In this document: one piece after another, positions 44,753 to 55,605 of the stretch | Position numbering within the stretch: the first letter of the stretch is position 1 | Layout of the letters: each line of letters starts with the position of its first letter | Assembly: GCF_007655135.1 (NCBI RefSeq) | Contig: NC_045127.1 | Span: forward strand, 1,736,001 to 1,800,000 | Reading direction: 5' to 3' | Source of the DNA: Punica granatum | Taxonomy: Eukaryota > Streptophyta > Magnoliopsida > Myrtales > Lythraceae | Length of the DNA: 64,000 nucleotides | Notes under the pieces: generated by a model | Database searches by the model: none | What the model saw: only the letters and a program-made list of their open reading frames with translations | What the model was told of the DNA's origin: nothing | Position numbers and translations under genes: made by a program

Positions 44753-46344
44753 AGAGTGTTCTCCAGTAAAATTTTCCCCTTAAAAGGCTCTTTGATGCTG
44801 TTTGTTGAGCTCTATTAGAATTTTGGTAGGGAGAGACAAATGTTTTGGCACCTCTTTTCGACATTTCTAAATCAGTTATACTTCTGGGGTTCCTTTTCTG
44901 GACATCTCAAATGGATCATGTTATTGGTAGATTAAAGCATGTTGTCCTATCTTGCTTCTTTGGATTGGTCTTTGCGCTGTGTTACAACCGCGCTTTTGCG
45001 AGGTGTTTCTTTCCTGATCTCTTTGCCTGATTAATATTGTTGATGGAGAATGCGAAGAAACTGATGTAGAAGGGAAGGAACTTTGAATCTTGAACTATAG
45101 GGTTCAGTACGAAGAATCAAGGTTGGTTAGGACTTGGTCTAGGCAGTTGAAGACCAATGTACCTAAATTGGTAAGGGTCACATGGGATTCAACCTGTTCC
45201 AATCTAAATAGTTTCTCTCAGACGAATAACTTTGATCGATTCGGCGCTGTCATTTGATGGGTTTACATTATCTACTGAGCAGGAACCGGAGGTAAGTGAC
45301 CCAAAGCAAAGTAGGCAGTTGACTCGTGATATTTCCGTTTGCTCCTGCTCCGGATGCCATATATACAAGCATTATACAAGAAGGAAGACACAGCACCATA
45401 TGGGGCATAGATTAATGGTTAATTATTCCATGGTTTGTCTTACATTATTCTAAAATTAGATCTGATTACATCTTTAACAGTGATAAGAGGAGAACATTTG
45501 AGAGGGCACATGAATGAACTGAAAGAAAATCCAACCAACCGTTTGACTTGGGGCCCCATCTTCCATCTCCTATGGGAATAGAGATAATAGAGATTCTCTG
45601 CCTCTGGTATGAGAAATAAAGAGTTGAGTGCATAACTCCAAAGAGGCTTTGCCTAATCAAACTCAAATGTCAATTTCATTCTTTACCTTTTTTTCCCCCA
45701 AAAAATTCCTAATTTTTGCTTCACTCTGTGCCATGGAATACCTCAAATCTCATTTTACTTTTCTATTGGCTTTTCCCTCCGCTACCTTGAGTTCAATTCT
45801 CTGTCCATACCATCTCTAAATTGCCTACCACGGGTCCCTACCGTAAGGCTCATTCGGTTGAGCTGCCCGCGTCGGACTTGCCTACGACAAAAGCTACGCG
45901 TTTATATACTAAATGAACTATGCAAAGTGCACCATAGCTGAATTCCATCTAATTTCTGCTTGAATCGTGAGTTGTACTTTACTAGTTCCTGACTAGATAC
46001 ACATTCGAGTTTGAAGGAATTCGATTTTATCTCGAAAACCTACTTTGGGGAAAGTTTTTGCTCGTTGAAACAAGAAAATACGGAGTGCTGACACATAGGG
46101 CAGGCACTTAATTTAATTAGGTGTAAATCGTGAGTCTTCATTAATGTTGGTTTGTGAGGTGTCTGATAAGGCTTGTTGTTTAGCTCCACAGCATTATTTT
46201 AATTTGTGCATGGAATTCAGGAGTGGAATATTGTAATTCAAAAATAATCATATAAAAGGGAAGCAAATTAAGGGGAGAAGCAGAGAGTGAAGTGAAGGCG
46301 GCCAAACCCCAACCCCCCCCCCCCCCCCAACAAAAAAAAAAAAA
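44753..46344. other. Intergenic, no gene seen
   Basis: RPS4 3' flank and AT-rich DNA. Several short ORFs (44845, 45232, 45628) lack domains. It ends in a C16 run (46313-46328) and an A-run directly before the next ORF. Confidence 0.4.
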
Positions 46345-46788
46345 ATGATTGAGTGGTGGAGGAGGAGAAGAGGAAGAAGTTGGTTTTGCTCCAGAAGCTC
46401 AGTTCTGTGGCCTGCCAAGTCTACTCTTCTCAAGATCAGTTCATGCCTCAGTCCCAATCACAGAGCTAAAGGTAACGAAATCCTTTTTGTCCACGTTAAA
46501 ATCGGATCTTCTTTGCTTTGTGACAATTGCTCTGCAGAAAATGTGCCAGTTCTGAACATGAGAAGTCCTCCGGCTCGGTTGGTGATGACACGGGAACTCT
46601 TTCGTCTGTTTACAGGGAATGCAAATGGACTTGTGGTCCTCTACAAGGATATGGAGTCTTGTGGTGAATATGCAGACATAAGAGTGTTATGGGAGATGGT
46701 TCAGTCTTCTCGGCCTCTAAGCTCCCAAACCACCGGAGCCAGGACCACCAAGAATCACTGGAAGTTCTGTTTCAGGCCATATTACTGA
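46345..46788 (+). CDS. Small unrecognised protein, possibly spliced
   Basis: The frame is open for 147 codons from ATG 46345. A 66-bp candidate intron (46472 GTAACG to 46537 CTCTGCAG) has good splice sites, keeps the frame, and if removed gives 125 residues. The C-terminal 76 residues from the methionine at 46558 look most protein-like (RLVMTRELFRLFTGNANGLV, YKDMESCGEYADIRVLWEMV, ending WKFCFRPYY). I do not recognise a family. The first 40 residues are Arg/Trp/Ser-rich and may be leader rather than protein. The ATG follows a C16 run and an A-run, where length changes between alleles are likely. Real gene status is plausible, not certain. Confidence 0.45.
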   Translation: MIEWWRRRRGRSWFCSRSSVLWPAKSTLLKISSCLSPNHRAKGNEILFVHVKIGSSLLCDNCSAENVPVLNMRSPPARLVMTRELFRLFTGNANGLVVLYKDMESCGEYADIRVLWEMVQSSRPLSSQTTGARTTKNHWKFCFRPYY

Positions 46789-47396
46789 AAAAAAAAAAAA
46801 AAAAGAAAGATTGGTCGCAGCTGCCTGGGGCTCGGGAACTCAGTTATGAAGTTTGAACCATGCCAATTGAAGATAGGCAGCGCAGTAATATTTCGGTTCA
46901 GATCTCGTGTAAATCTATCACAAGAAAGGAATAGTTGTCTAGTGTACGAAGCTATGTCCTGCTGAATTGCTGTGAGTTTTCGTTGTTCCAGCAAAAATTT
47001 TGAGCAATAACTGTAGAAACTGAACTCCGGTCATGTTTGTTAAAGACAAGAACACGAGATTCTATCCTTCAATGCAGCTCTTGCAGGGAAAAAGAAACCA
47101 AAAAAGGATTGTTGAGAACACTGCAAAGGTAGAAGAGAGAGTAATCTCAATTAAATGTCTTGAACTAATGCTTGCTCAAATACCTCTGTACAGCAAAGCA
47201 CATTGCCACATAAACCGGGGTTCAATCTGATGCAAGCCTTATTACTGATCCTCATTGAACTATAGACTGAAATTTGTTGATCAGATGGGCATCTAGATCT
47301 AGAATGAAGAGATTTAGGCATGCAGTAAGTAGAAACTTGTTCTTGCTGCAAAGTAAGTAAGCTGGAACTATGGACCAGTGGAACCGCCCAATCACA
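46789..47396. other. Intergenic, 3' flanks of convergent genes
   Basis: Starts with a poly-A tract (46787-46804) and otherwise shows no gene. It probably holds the 3' UTRs of the small gene and of ferritin. Confidence 0.4.
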
Positions 47397-49408
47397 TTAT
47401 GCAGGGCCACCCTCATGGAGGAGCATCTGATCAAAGTCCCACACTCCTGCAAATGTCGTAACATAAACCAACATTCTTTAGTGCAGAAAAAGTGAGAAAC
47501 ATGATAACTAGGAAGGCAATGAAAGGTAAGAAGAAACTGGAGGAGTCAAATTCTAAATCAGATCCATACCGTGGCCTTTCCCAATCCTTCTCAGTTGAGA
47601 AACATATTCTGAAATCTTTTTGATTGCTGCAATCTGTCGAGAAGGAAAGATCAGCTAAGACGAGATCCCAGATTCTTACGGCTGAATTTGCACTTTGTTG
47701 AAACTGATTTGACAAGCAAAACATGGAGTTGTCGAATTCACCTGATCAGTTAAAAACTCGGATTCAATGAAATCTTCCATCTGGGTGTCATTGCATCTTT
47801 TTGCCACCTAACAAAACCAATCAATACAATGAGCTATTCGGATCTGAATGAATTTTGTATGAAGAAAGATTAGAGCATAGATGGTTCAACATCACACAAA
47901 CTGAAAAGCACTAGCTATGAGTCGTACAAAAAAGGCACTAATTACATTATGCAGGTTCAGGAGTTTCTCATTTGTCAACTTCTCCAGAGCTAATGCCAGT
48001 TCCATTGCTGAAACATGCCAACAAAACTGTCAAAAGTTAGCGAAAATCATGAAGACAACGGCAAGCCCAGAAAATAAAGCAGAGGGGGGAAGTGCCAAAT
48101 TGGTAAAATCATATCCTTCAAAGACATGATTTGTTGGTAAATAATTAACTAACATCCGACAGAGAGAACTAGTAATATCGATACACATGGGGAGGAGAGG
48201 TAAAAAGAAGACATGCCATTCAGTGCATCTCCTTTCTCAGCATGGTCAAATTCAGCAATGGGCGGCATAACTGGGTGAAGCTTAACTTTTCCTCCGCGCT
48301 TGTTCTGAATCATGCTCAAGAAAAGCATATGGTCAGTCAGTCACGCTATATTATGGTTACTGGGAGTACATACATGCGAGATGAGATGTGATGAGATTTG
48401 TCGAAGAAACCTGATACTCAATCAGCTTCTCAGCATGCTCCCTTTCCTCCAAACTTGATTCCTTAAAGAACCTAATCACATACGAGTATACATGCAGACC
48501 CTCACGATCATACTAATGGAACTCGGAATAACAAATCAAAGAAATTCTGGTCTCTTACTTGGCGAGGCCCTTGAGAGCGACATTGTCTCTCTCGAAGTAG
48601 GCATACATGGCGTGGTAAATGTACGACACGTTGTATTCCACACTGTCACATACGAAATTAGAATAACAGGCGAATATGAGTACACAGAGAGAGAGAATAG
48701 AGAATAATGTCCAGTGACCATACTCCTCGAAATTTCTGTTACTAATTCACCAATTCTAATCTACAAGACCAATGCGGATGAACGCTTGATGGAGATTAGA
48801 TCAGTCATGCATAGTTGATGAATCGGTATCTCCTTAGAAGAAGATAGGAGATCATTATCAGCCTATCAGGTTGAAATATAGAGCCCGCAGCCTAAGTACT
48901 ATACACAAAGTCTACATGATCGTTAGCTGATGAGCTTGCAAGTGAAGCAGCGGTACGGTACTGCACTTTTATTTCAAGAGAGGAAAATCGATCGAATCAT
49001 TTCGAGAATTAGAAACTGAAATAGCGAAGGATCTGAGAAATTTTGAGAGAGTCAGAGTACGCACTTGATCTGCTCATTGACAGCCAGCTCGCACTCATCC
49101 GAGTAGAATTGTTTAGCGAGGGAGTGGCCAGGAGCCACTGGAACCGCAAGATCCTTCCTCTTGAGCTCTTGAAATGGCTGGAAAGCAGCAGGTGCTGCGG
49201 CTGCAAGGGACAGAGAGTCCGGCTGCTTCTCCTTCGAAGCTGTGATCGCATAGCTGCTTCCTCTCTGCAGCACCGGCAGCAGCAGAGGAAGAGCTGCGGA
49301 AGAAGTTGAGCTGCGGAAGTGAGATGCTGGTGCAACAGCAGAAGCGGATCCAAGGAACGGGAATCGAGCGCTCGTGAGAGAGGAGGAGGAGACGAGCTTC
49401 AGCGCCAT
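47397..49408 (-). CDS. FER: Plastid ferritin
   Basis: Eight exons on the minus strand: 49065-49408, 48559-48642, 48411-48471, 48217-48304, 47946-48007, 47742-47807, 47570-47633 and 47397-47446, giving 272 residues. Seven introns is standard for plant ferritins. A Ser/Ala-rich transit peptide (about 1-55) is followed by the plant extension peptide ([14 protein letters not shown]) and the four-helix ferritin fold: [47 protein letters not shown] with ferroxidase glutamates, [18 protein letters not shown], and the end [14 protein letters not shown]. It forms 24-subunit shells that oxidise and store iron in plastids. Intron 4 begins with GC, not GT; the coding phase allows no other join. An iron-response-like element lies upstream. 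Confidence 0.95.
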
Positions 49409-49521
49409 TGTTGGTGAAGAAGGAGATCGGGCAGGTTTTGGTTCTGAAGAGAGATCGAGAAGACTGAAATCAGAGAGGAGAAATGGCGGGAATGAAGATG
49501 GCTGGGCGAGTCCTGAAGAAT

Positions 49522-49541
49522 ATATATATATATATATATAG
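49522..49541. repeat. (TA)10 microsatellite in ferritin promoter
   Basis: A pure TA run 113-134 bases before the ferritin start codon. It may contain or replace the TATA box of this minus-strand gene. Confidence 0.5.
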
Positions 49542-49739
49542 GAGGAGGAGGAAGGGGAAAGAGTGTTTTTTCGGCGTCATTCGAAAATCTAATTGAATCC
49601 TTATTAATTCAGTTGAGCCGAGTCGATATTTTTTAAACGGAACAAGCGTACAATCACTTGAATTAAATCGCGTTGGTAAAACGAGAAGAGTTTTTATTCC
49701 GTACAAATTGGAGCGCGCTCTGGGCCGTTGGATTCCTGC

Positions 49740-49745
49740 CACGTG
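49740..49745. promoter_or_regulatory. G-box/ABRE in ferritin promoter
   Basis: CACGTG core inside the palindrome GCCACGTGGC (49738-49747). A second CACGTG lies at 49824-49829. Such sites bind bZIP and bHLH factors and mediate ABA responses in some ferritin genes. Confidence 0.5.
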
Positions 49746-49777
49746 GCGGAAATCCATCGGATGCCAGGCCATGGCGT

Positions 49778-49791
49778 GTGGCCGCCTCGTG
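49778..49791 (-). promoter_or_regulatory. Iron-dependent regulatory sequence (IDRS)-like element
   Basis: On the gene strand it reads CACGAGGCGGCCAC, about 370-383 bases before the ATG. The plant ferritin IDRS as I recall it is CACGAGNCCNCCAC, so there is one mismatch (G for C at position 9). In Arabidopsis and maize ferritin promoters this element represses transcription when iron is low. Position and strand fit the ferritin gene. Confidence 0.6.
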
Positions 49792-49899
49792 CCCTATGAG
49801 GTGTAGACGCAGAAATATCCTCACACGTGGCGTGGAATGCCGTTGAAGGAATATCTGTGCCAGTATGGCGTTTCTTGGAAATTTGGGATGACGCGCTTG

Positions 49900-51366
49900 G
49901 AGATCTGTGGGAGACAGACGCGCCACTCAGAGGAATAGTCAGTGGCGGTTGTTATAACGGCAAGTCCAGTTCCAACTAACAACATGGGTAGGTAGCCATC
50001 GAGAGGCCCATATGCTCTTTCTTCTGTAGTTTGTTAATCTGAATGGCCCGTTGTTCATATGCTTCGGTCGAAGCCCAAAATTGATATGTGACATGGACGC
50101 AACGTGCGCACATTGGCCACTACAAAGAGGCTTACCAAGCTGACTTCGAGAGCTAAATAACTCACTATTTAGTTGGAAATGCGGATTAATTGGCACAATG
50201 CATTTCATGTGGACCGACTTGTTCATAGTGCAAGGGTTTGAATATCTTCAAGCAACTTATTTTCAAGTCCAAAATGATATCAGAACGAGAATTAGCATCA
50301 ACCAATAAGATAAGAATATCTCGTGATCTCTCTATAAAAGAATAATAGTTTCATATCATCATATTACACCAAATTAACTAATTATTTAAGCATGTGATCT
50401 AATATTTCCAGACATAGGAAGACCCATGTCTACTTTACGAGTGGCTTATTTATTTCGATAACACGTGTACCCTTTCTTTTGATCTTTCGATACTTTCTGA
50501 ATGTTTGATAGTATTAAATTTCCATTGGGTTTACACGAACCTCGGCCCACATCCATTTAAAAGCTCCTCTTCTTCCGTGCTCGGGCGAGGGGAGACTAAC
50601 ACGAGGCGCACTTTGGCTGCACTTGATATACTGGGTCTGGCGTAGTGTGAGTGCGCACACGCGCGTAGGCACGCATACACGTAATCTAGACTCTGATACC
50701 ATATTAAATTTTCATTAGGCTTACTTGGACCTGGGCCCATATTTATTTAAAAACTCAAATTGATAATTGGTGGTACACAAGCCATATATTAATCCACGAA
50801 TTTTCCTTTTCTTTACCGATGTGAGATTTATCCTATTTTACTCATTGACAAATAGTATATCATCTTTTAATTTTTAGTTCTTCAAGTATGACTATGAGTC
50901 GAAACTTTTGCCATCTTATCCGAAAAGTATCTACAAAAAAGAACTATATATGTATCGTTCAATGAAGAGACGTGGAGAATCAAGTATGACGAAGTGACAG
51001 CAAGAGTTTAAACTTTAATATATCGAATTTAAGATAAAAGAGGATCGAAGGGACTGGGGCCCAAGCATCCACAAGGAATGAGACGGGCATCTCCGATTGT
51101 CTTTAAGATGTTAGTTTGCACCACACGACTTTTGATCGATTCTGCGATGTTTGAGGCAATATCATATCATATAGTGTAGATGCTTGGTATGGGGCTCGTG
51201 GCATCCACACATGCCCTCTTTAGGATATTATTTCATTTTCAGCCTCTTTATTGCTCCCTTCTAAACAAAGAATTTTGACTGCCAAATGGTGAAACGAGAT
51301 AGATTAGAAGGGGCAAAGTATTTGGAGTTCCTGTTGGCACTCAACCCTATGAAAGGTACCTCATCT

Positions 51367-51397
<31 letters not shown>

Positions 51398-51526
51398 CAT
51401 TTTTTAAAATATTCTTCATTTTCTTTTTTAAAATATATATTTTTCATTTTCTTTTTTAAAATATATTTTCATTATTTATCATTATCACTCCCCATTTTTT
51501 GGAAGGAAAAAAAAATCTATTGTATA

Positions 51527-51560
<34 letters not shown>

Positions 51561-52071
51561 AAACGGTCTTACTAATGCAGCCGCTAAATGCTCTTCTGAA
51601 TCACAAACAGTATAGATATAACTATTAATACTATTAATACGCTTAGCACAACGATTATATTATCTCTTTTTTCTTTTTTTGATGTATATTTTTTATATTC
51701 AAAAGTTCAATTAAATTCAAACTAACTAAACTGATTCATTAAGGAAAAAAACTCTTTCAATAATAAATTTTCTCCTTTTATAAGACTTGAATTCGAAAAA
51801 TGAACACGGAATCACTTGATTAAACTCTCTTAAGTATCTCTAACAAATTAATTATCTATAACTATGAATAATGTAAATATTTTTTCCTCGGTTCAGGGTA
51901 GGCCAATTCCACCGTCCAAAATATAATTTCACCCGAAAAATATTTGTAGCACGGCGACAACCCCGGCCGTCCCCCTCAACTCGGAAAGTAAACTCCACCA
52001 CCCCAAAAATATTCTCTCCACGTTCCTCTTAAATCTCCGTGCGCTCAACCCCCCCTACCACCGCCACCACC
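49900..52071. other. Intergenic, repeat-containing
   Basis: No supported gene. It contains (TA)n microsatellites near 51370-51396 and 51527-51557 and a SINE-like repeat. From about 51900 the sequence turns C-rich, the leader of the mitoferrin gene. Short ORFs on the minus strand lack domains. Confidence 0.4.
51690..51835 (-). mobile_element. SINE-like repeat, copy 2
   Basis: On the minus strand, AAGTGATTCCGTGTTC is followed by TTCGAATTCAAGTCTTATAA, then a TTTTTTTCCTTAATGAATC body and GAACTTTTGAATAT. The order matches the copies at 20023-20162 and 59765-59960. Confidence 0.35.
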
Positions 52072-53186
52072 ATGGCCACAACCACCACCACCGAGGCTGC
52101 TACAAACTACCGCCCCCCTGAATTTCGCCCCGAGATAAACGTCTCCCCGCCAACAATCCATGATGGCCTCTTCTTTTGGCAGTTCATGGTGGCAGGGTCC
52201 ATCGCTGGCTCGGTGGAGCACACGGCCATGTTCCCCATCGACACGCTTAAGACCCGTATGCAGGCCCTTGGCTCCGGGTCAGGCCCTGGCCTAGGGGTCC
52301 GGCAATCATTGTCCTCTATTCTAAAGCTCGAGGGTGCAGCCGGGCTCTACCGCGGGATATGGGCCATGGGTCTCGGGGCCGGCCCAGCGCATGCAGTTTA
52401 CTTCTCAGTGTATGAGCTCTGCAAGAAGACGCTCTCCGGCTCAAACCCAAACAACCCTGTGGCGCATGCGGTGTCAGGGGTCTGCGCAACTGTGGCAAGC
52501 GATGCTGTGATAACGCCAATGGACATGGTGAAGCAGAGGTTGCAGCTCGAGGGAACCCCGTACAGGGGGGTTGGCGACTGCATAAGGCGGGTGCAGGTGG
52601 AGGAGGGGGTGGCAGCATTCTACCGGTCTTACAGGACGACGGTGGTTATGAATGCGCCATTCACGGCGGTGCATTTTGCCACATATGAGGCAGCAAAGAG
52701 AGGCCTATCGGAGCTATCCCCAGAGAGTGTCAGCGGTGATGAGGGTTTAGCTGTCCATGCAACTGCTGGTGCAGCCGCCGGGGCCCTGGCAGCGGCAGTC
52801 ACGACCCCACTGGATGTTGTCAAAACTCAGCTGCAGTGCCAGGTTAATGAAACGCGAGCTCATGGTTCCATATTAAGTCTATTCTATGCCCATTAAGTCT
52901 GTTCACTCCGATGTGTGTATATATGATAATGCCGTGCCTCTTGGTTCGAGTTGAACAGGGCGTCTGCGGGTGCGATAAGTTTGCTAGCAGCTCGATTGGG
53001 AATGTGATTCGAGTTGTGGTGAAAAAGGATGGATATAGCGGTCTGATGAGGGGCTGGGTCCCGAGGATGCTCTTCCATGCGCCCGCCGCTGCCATCTGCT
53101 GGTCGACCTATGAAGCATCGAAATCATTCTTCCAGAAGCTCAATGAAGCGAAGAACCCACGCCAGTTGATTAATGAATCATCCTAG
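52072..53186 (+). CDS. MIT: Mitoferrin-type mitochondrial iron carrier
   Basis: Exons are 52072-52842 and 52959-53186, 332 residues, joined in phase 0 by a GT-AG intron. The start is ATG 52072 in the context CACCATGGCC; the open frame to 52039 begins with GTG. Three mitochondrial-carrier repeats each show the P-x-(D/E)-x-x-(K/R) signature: PIDTLKTRMQ, PMDMVKQRLQ and PLDVVKTQLQ. FFWQFMVAGSIAGSVEHTAM near the N-terminus and the last-repeat run GWVPRMLFHAPAAAICWSTY identify the mitoferrin branch (Arabidopsis MIT1/MIT2). These inner-membrane proteins bring iron into mitochondria for Fe-S cluster and haem synthesis. Exon 1 is much GC-richer than its surroundings. Confidence 0.93.
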
Positions 53187-53533
53187 AACCAAGCATATTG
53201 GACTCTATATTGTACATACGGTCCTGCTACCTCAAAATATACTGAAATCTACTGCATCATTGAATAAAATAAATGATATACATGAACGGTATCAATCATA
53301 GTCCTAAATTCGACCTATTCGTGTTGTCCAACAACTTCTGCATTGGACAATTATATTGTCCCAACCACGAACCATAGTGCCAGCAAATCCCACTTGAGAA
53401 CTGCGGAGGTTTCATACTACCACATAAATATATACGACAATAAATAAAATACCGGGAAAGATTCCTAATCAACCTATAAAAAGGGAAATCAGTTGGGGTT
53501 GGCTACTTTCGAGGCCGTGTAATTGCCAAATTA

Positions 53534-53604
53534 GCACCAGTGGTCTAGTGGTAGAATAGTACCCTGCCACGGTACAGACCCGGGTTCGATTCCCGGCTGG
53601 TGCA
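53534..53604 (+). tRNA. trnG-GCC: tRNA-Gly (GCC)
   Basis: 71 bases with a 7-bp acceptor stem (GCACCAG / CTGGTGC), A-box TGGTCTAGTGG, anticodon GCC in CCTGCCACGG, and B-box GGTTCGATTCC. Discriminator base A, no encoded CCA. A CTTTTT run at 53610 can end Pol III transcription. Nuclear cytosolic type. Confidence 0.96.
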
Positions 53605-53847
53605 GAAAATCTTTTTCAGCTTCATATTTCTTTTTACAATTTTGTGTGTGTTAGCTGAGAAGGAAATATATGTGCATGGGCGTGAGTTACAGAAGAAAAC
53701 AGAGCACCTCCATAAAACAAACTCAAAGTGGTTCAGTTTATCCTTTCGGAAGACATTCCTATATAGCACATTCAACGAATCATATATGACAGGTTAACAG
53801 TCCGCAGCTTCTTCAACATAAGTACTAGCTTATGACTTAAAAACATA

Positions 53848-55605
53848 TTAGAACTTATCCATGATGACACCATCTCTAAGGACCTCGTACGCATCCCGAC
53901 TCCTGGTCTTCTTCATGCCTGCAGTGAAATGTAGCTTTGAGCCTTCAGCTGATATAGCAGTCACCTTCACCCAGATCATCACCTTCGTCTTCATCCCTTC
54001 TATATCGACCAGCTTTCCTTTCTCGAGATATCCTGTGACTGTAGTGGAAAAGCGTAAAACAGAGGAGTCTCTGTAGCCCACTTCGCAGACTGTTGGGATG
54101 AAGACTGTGAGTTTCCCTGTTTCTTCATTGAACTCGTAGTTGGTCGCGTCGCGAGGGAATATCCCTACTGCCAATCCATACTCCTTGAGTAGTTCTGGCA
54201 ATGGCTTCTGCATCTTACCTGCACAACAGGACCCGTTTTATTGTAATTAGACACGTGGGTTCAATAACAAATTAACCACCACTGTGTATAAGAATTTTGC
54301 ACAGTGAGATGATTTGCACAAACCTTTAAGTTTGTTGACAATCCATTTGGCACTCCCATTGATGCTGCTGGACAGGGACTATTAAGAGTGAAAAATGTGT
54401 CAGTACATGAGAAAGGCAAAAAATTATACAAACGAGGCATCTGCGGCACACCAACTACACAACAAAAACAATGAATTCCACGCAAGAATTTGCAACATAT
54501 TACATCACATATCAACTCAAAAGAACATCGCAAGTAACTATACTGATCATTAAGTCATCCAAACAAAATATTGCAGGAGATAGTACTGTCTAGAGAGAGA
54601 ATTCAACCTGCTCAACTCTGCATTTCATGTACTTAGACCTTGTATACAGCATATGTGCTCCGTCTCAGTAAGAACAAAAGTTACTTTCTCAGTGGACTCA
54701 CATGTAATTGACACCCCTCACAAGCCCCGAATCGCCATTCTATTTATAACTGATAGTGCAATCATTGGTTAACACCAAGGGACATGCATTGGCCCATTGA
54801 GTACTAACATCCCGATGTAATGTAAGTGCTATAAGTCCTCTTTCCTAACACATTCTAAATCATCCACATAATAAATATCATGAAAGATTCCCATTTTTGG
54901 ATCCGTGTCATCACTACGAGAGTTAGAATAACAAATCATTGGAGAGAGATTACAAGAGGTTACTGATTAGCTGCTTCTATATCACTATAAGTCCAATTCA
55001 CTCTGGGCCGACTAACACAAGTGCATTATGCAACCCTACATAGTAATCTATTGACTCCAGATTCGTTCACACAATCAGGCAAGCTGAAATAATGTTCCGA
55101 TCAAACTTGCAAAGAAATGTACAACTCGACCATTCCAAGTACTGCGATATTAACCTCTCATCACTCATTAGCCATTACTCAGGTTTCCATCCCAAATGCC
55201 AGATAAAGCAAAAAAACTGCACGCGCACTGGTGCAACTTAGCAATCAAACCGCTACAAATTAGAGGGAAAAGGCTCATAGGCCTCCACAGAATGTACAGA
55301 ACTCTGACCAGTAACTCATTATAATGCAAAGGCTTCCAAATTCAACAACTTGAGGTCAACCTCTGATCACAGTAATGCAGAAAATTGGCATTCACAGCAG
55401 ACAGATTCCGCGTCCCCAGAACCCTAATTCAACTGACAACTTCATCAGCAGATCGGCAAAATTGGAAGCTAATCCGCAAGTATTGAAGTGAAAGAGAGAG
55501 GGATAGAAGCATAATTACGTTGAAATCGTCGCCGATGGAGTCGATCTCCTTGTTGGCCTTCTGGCTGAACCAATACGAGCCTACCTTGTTCATTATCTGA
55601 TCCAT
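53848..55605 (-). CDS. DUF538 family protein (At5g01610-like)
   Basis: Three exons on the minus strand: 55519-55605, 54324-54378 and 53848-54218, giving 170 residues with GT-AG introns in phase. The product starts MDQIMNKVGSYWFSQKANKE, continues INGSAKWIVNKLKGK, then the DUF538 core: MQKPLPELLKEYGL, GIFPRDATNYEFNEETGKL, CEVGYRDSSVLRFSTTVTGY and KVMIWVKVTAIS. It closely resembles Arabidopsis At5g01610, a DUF538 protein of known fold whose biochemical role is not settled. The first intron is about 1.1 kb. No signal peptide is visible, unlike many DUF538 members. Confidence 0.93.

Noticed and set aside
48217..48222. GT donor a few bases past the GC donor of ferritin intron 4
   Set aside because: Using it would shift the frame and break the conserved helix that follows.
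49009..49353. 114-codon minus-strand ORF overlapping ferritin exon 1
   Set aside because: Same strand, different frame from the well-supported transit peptide; Ser/Leu/Arg-rich by composition.
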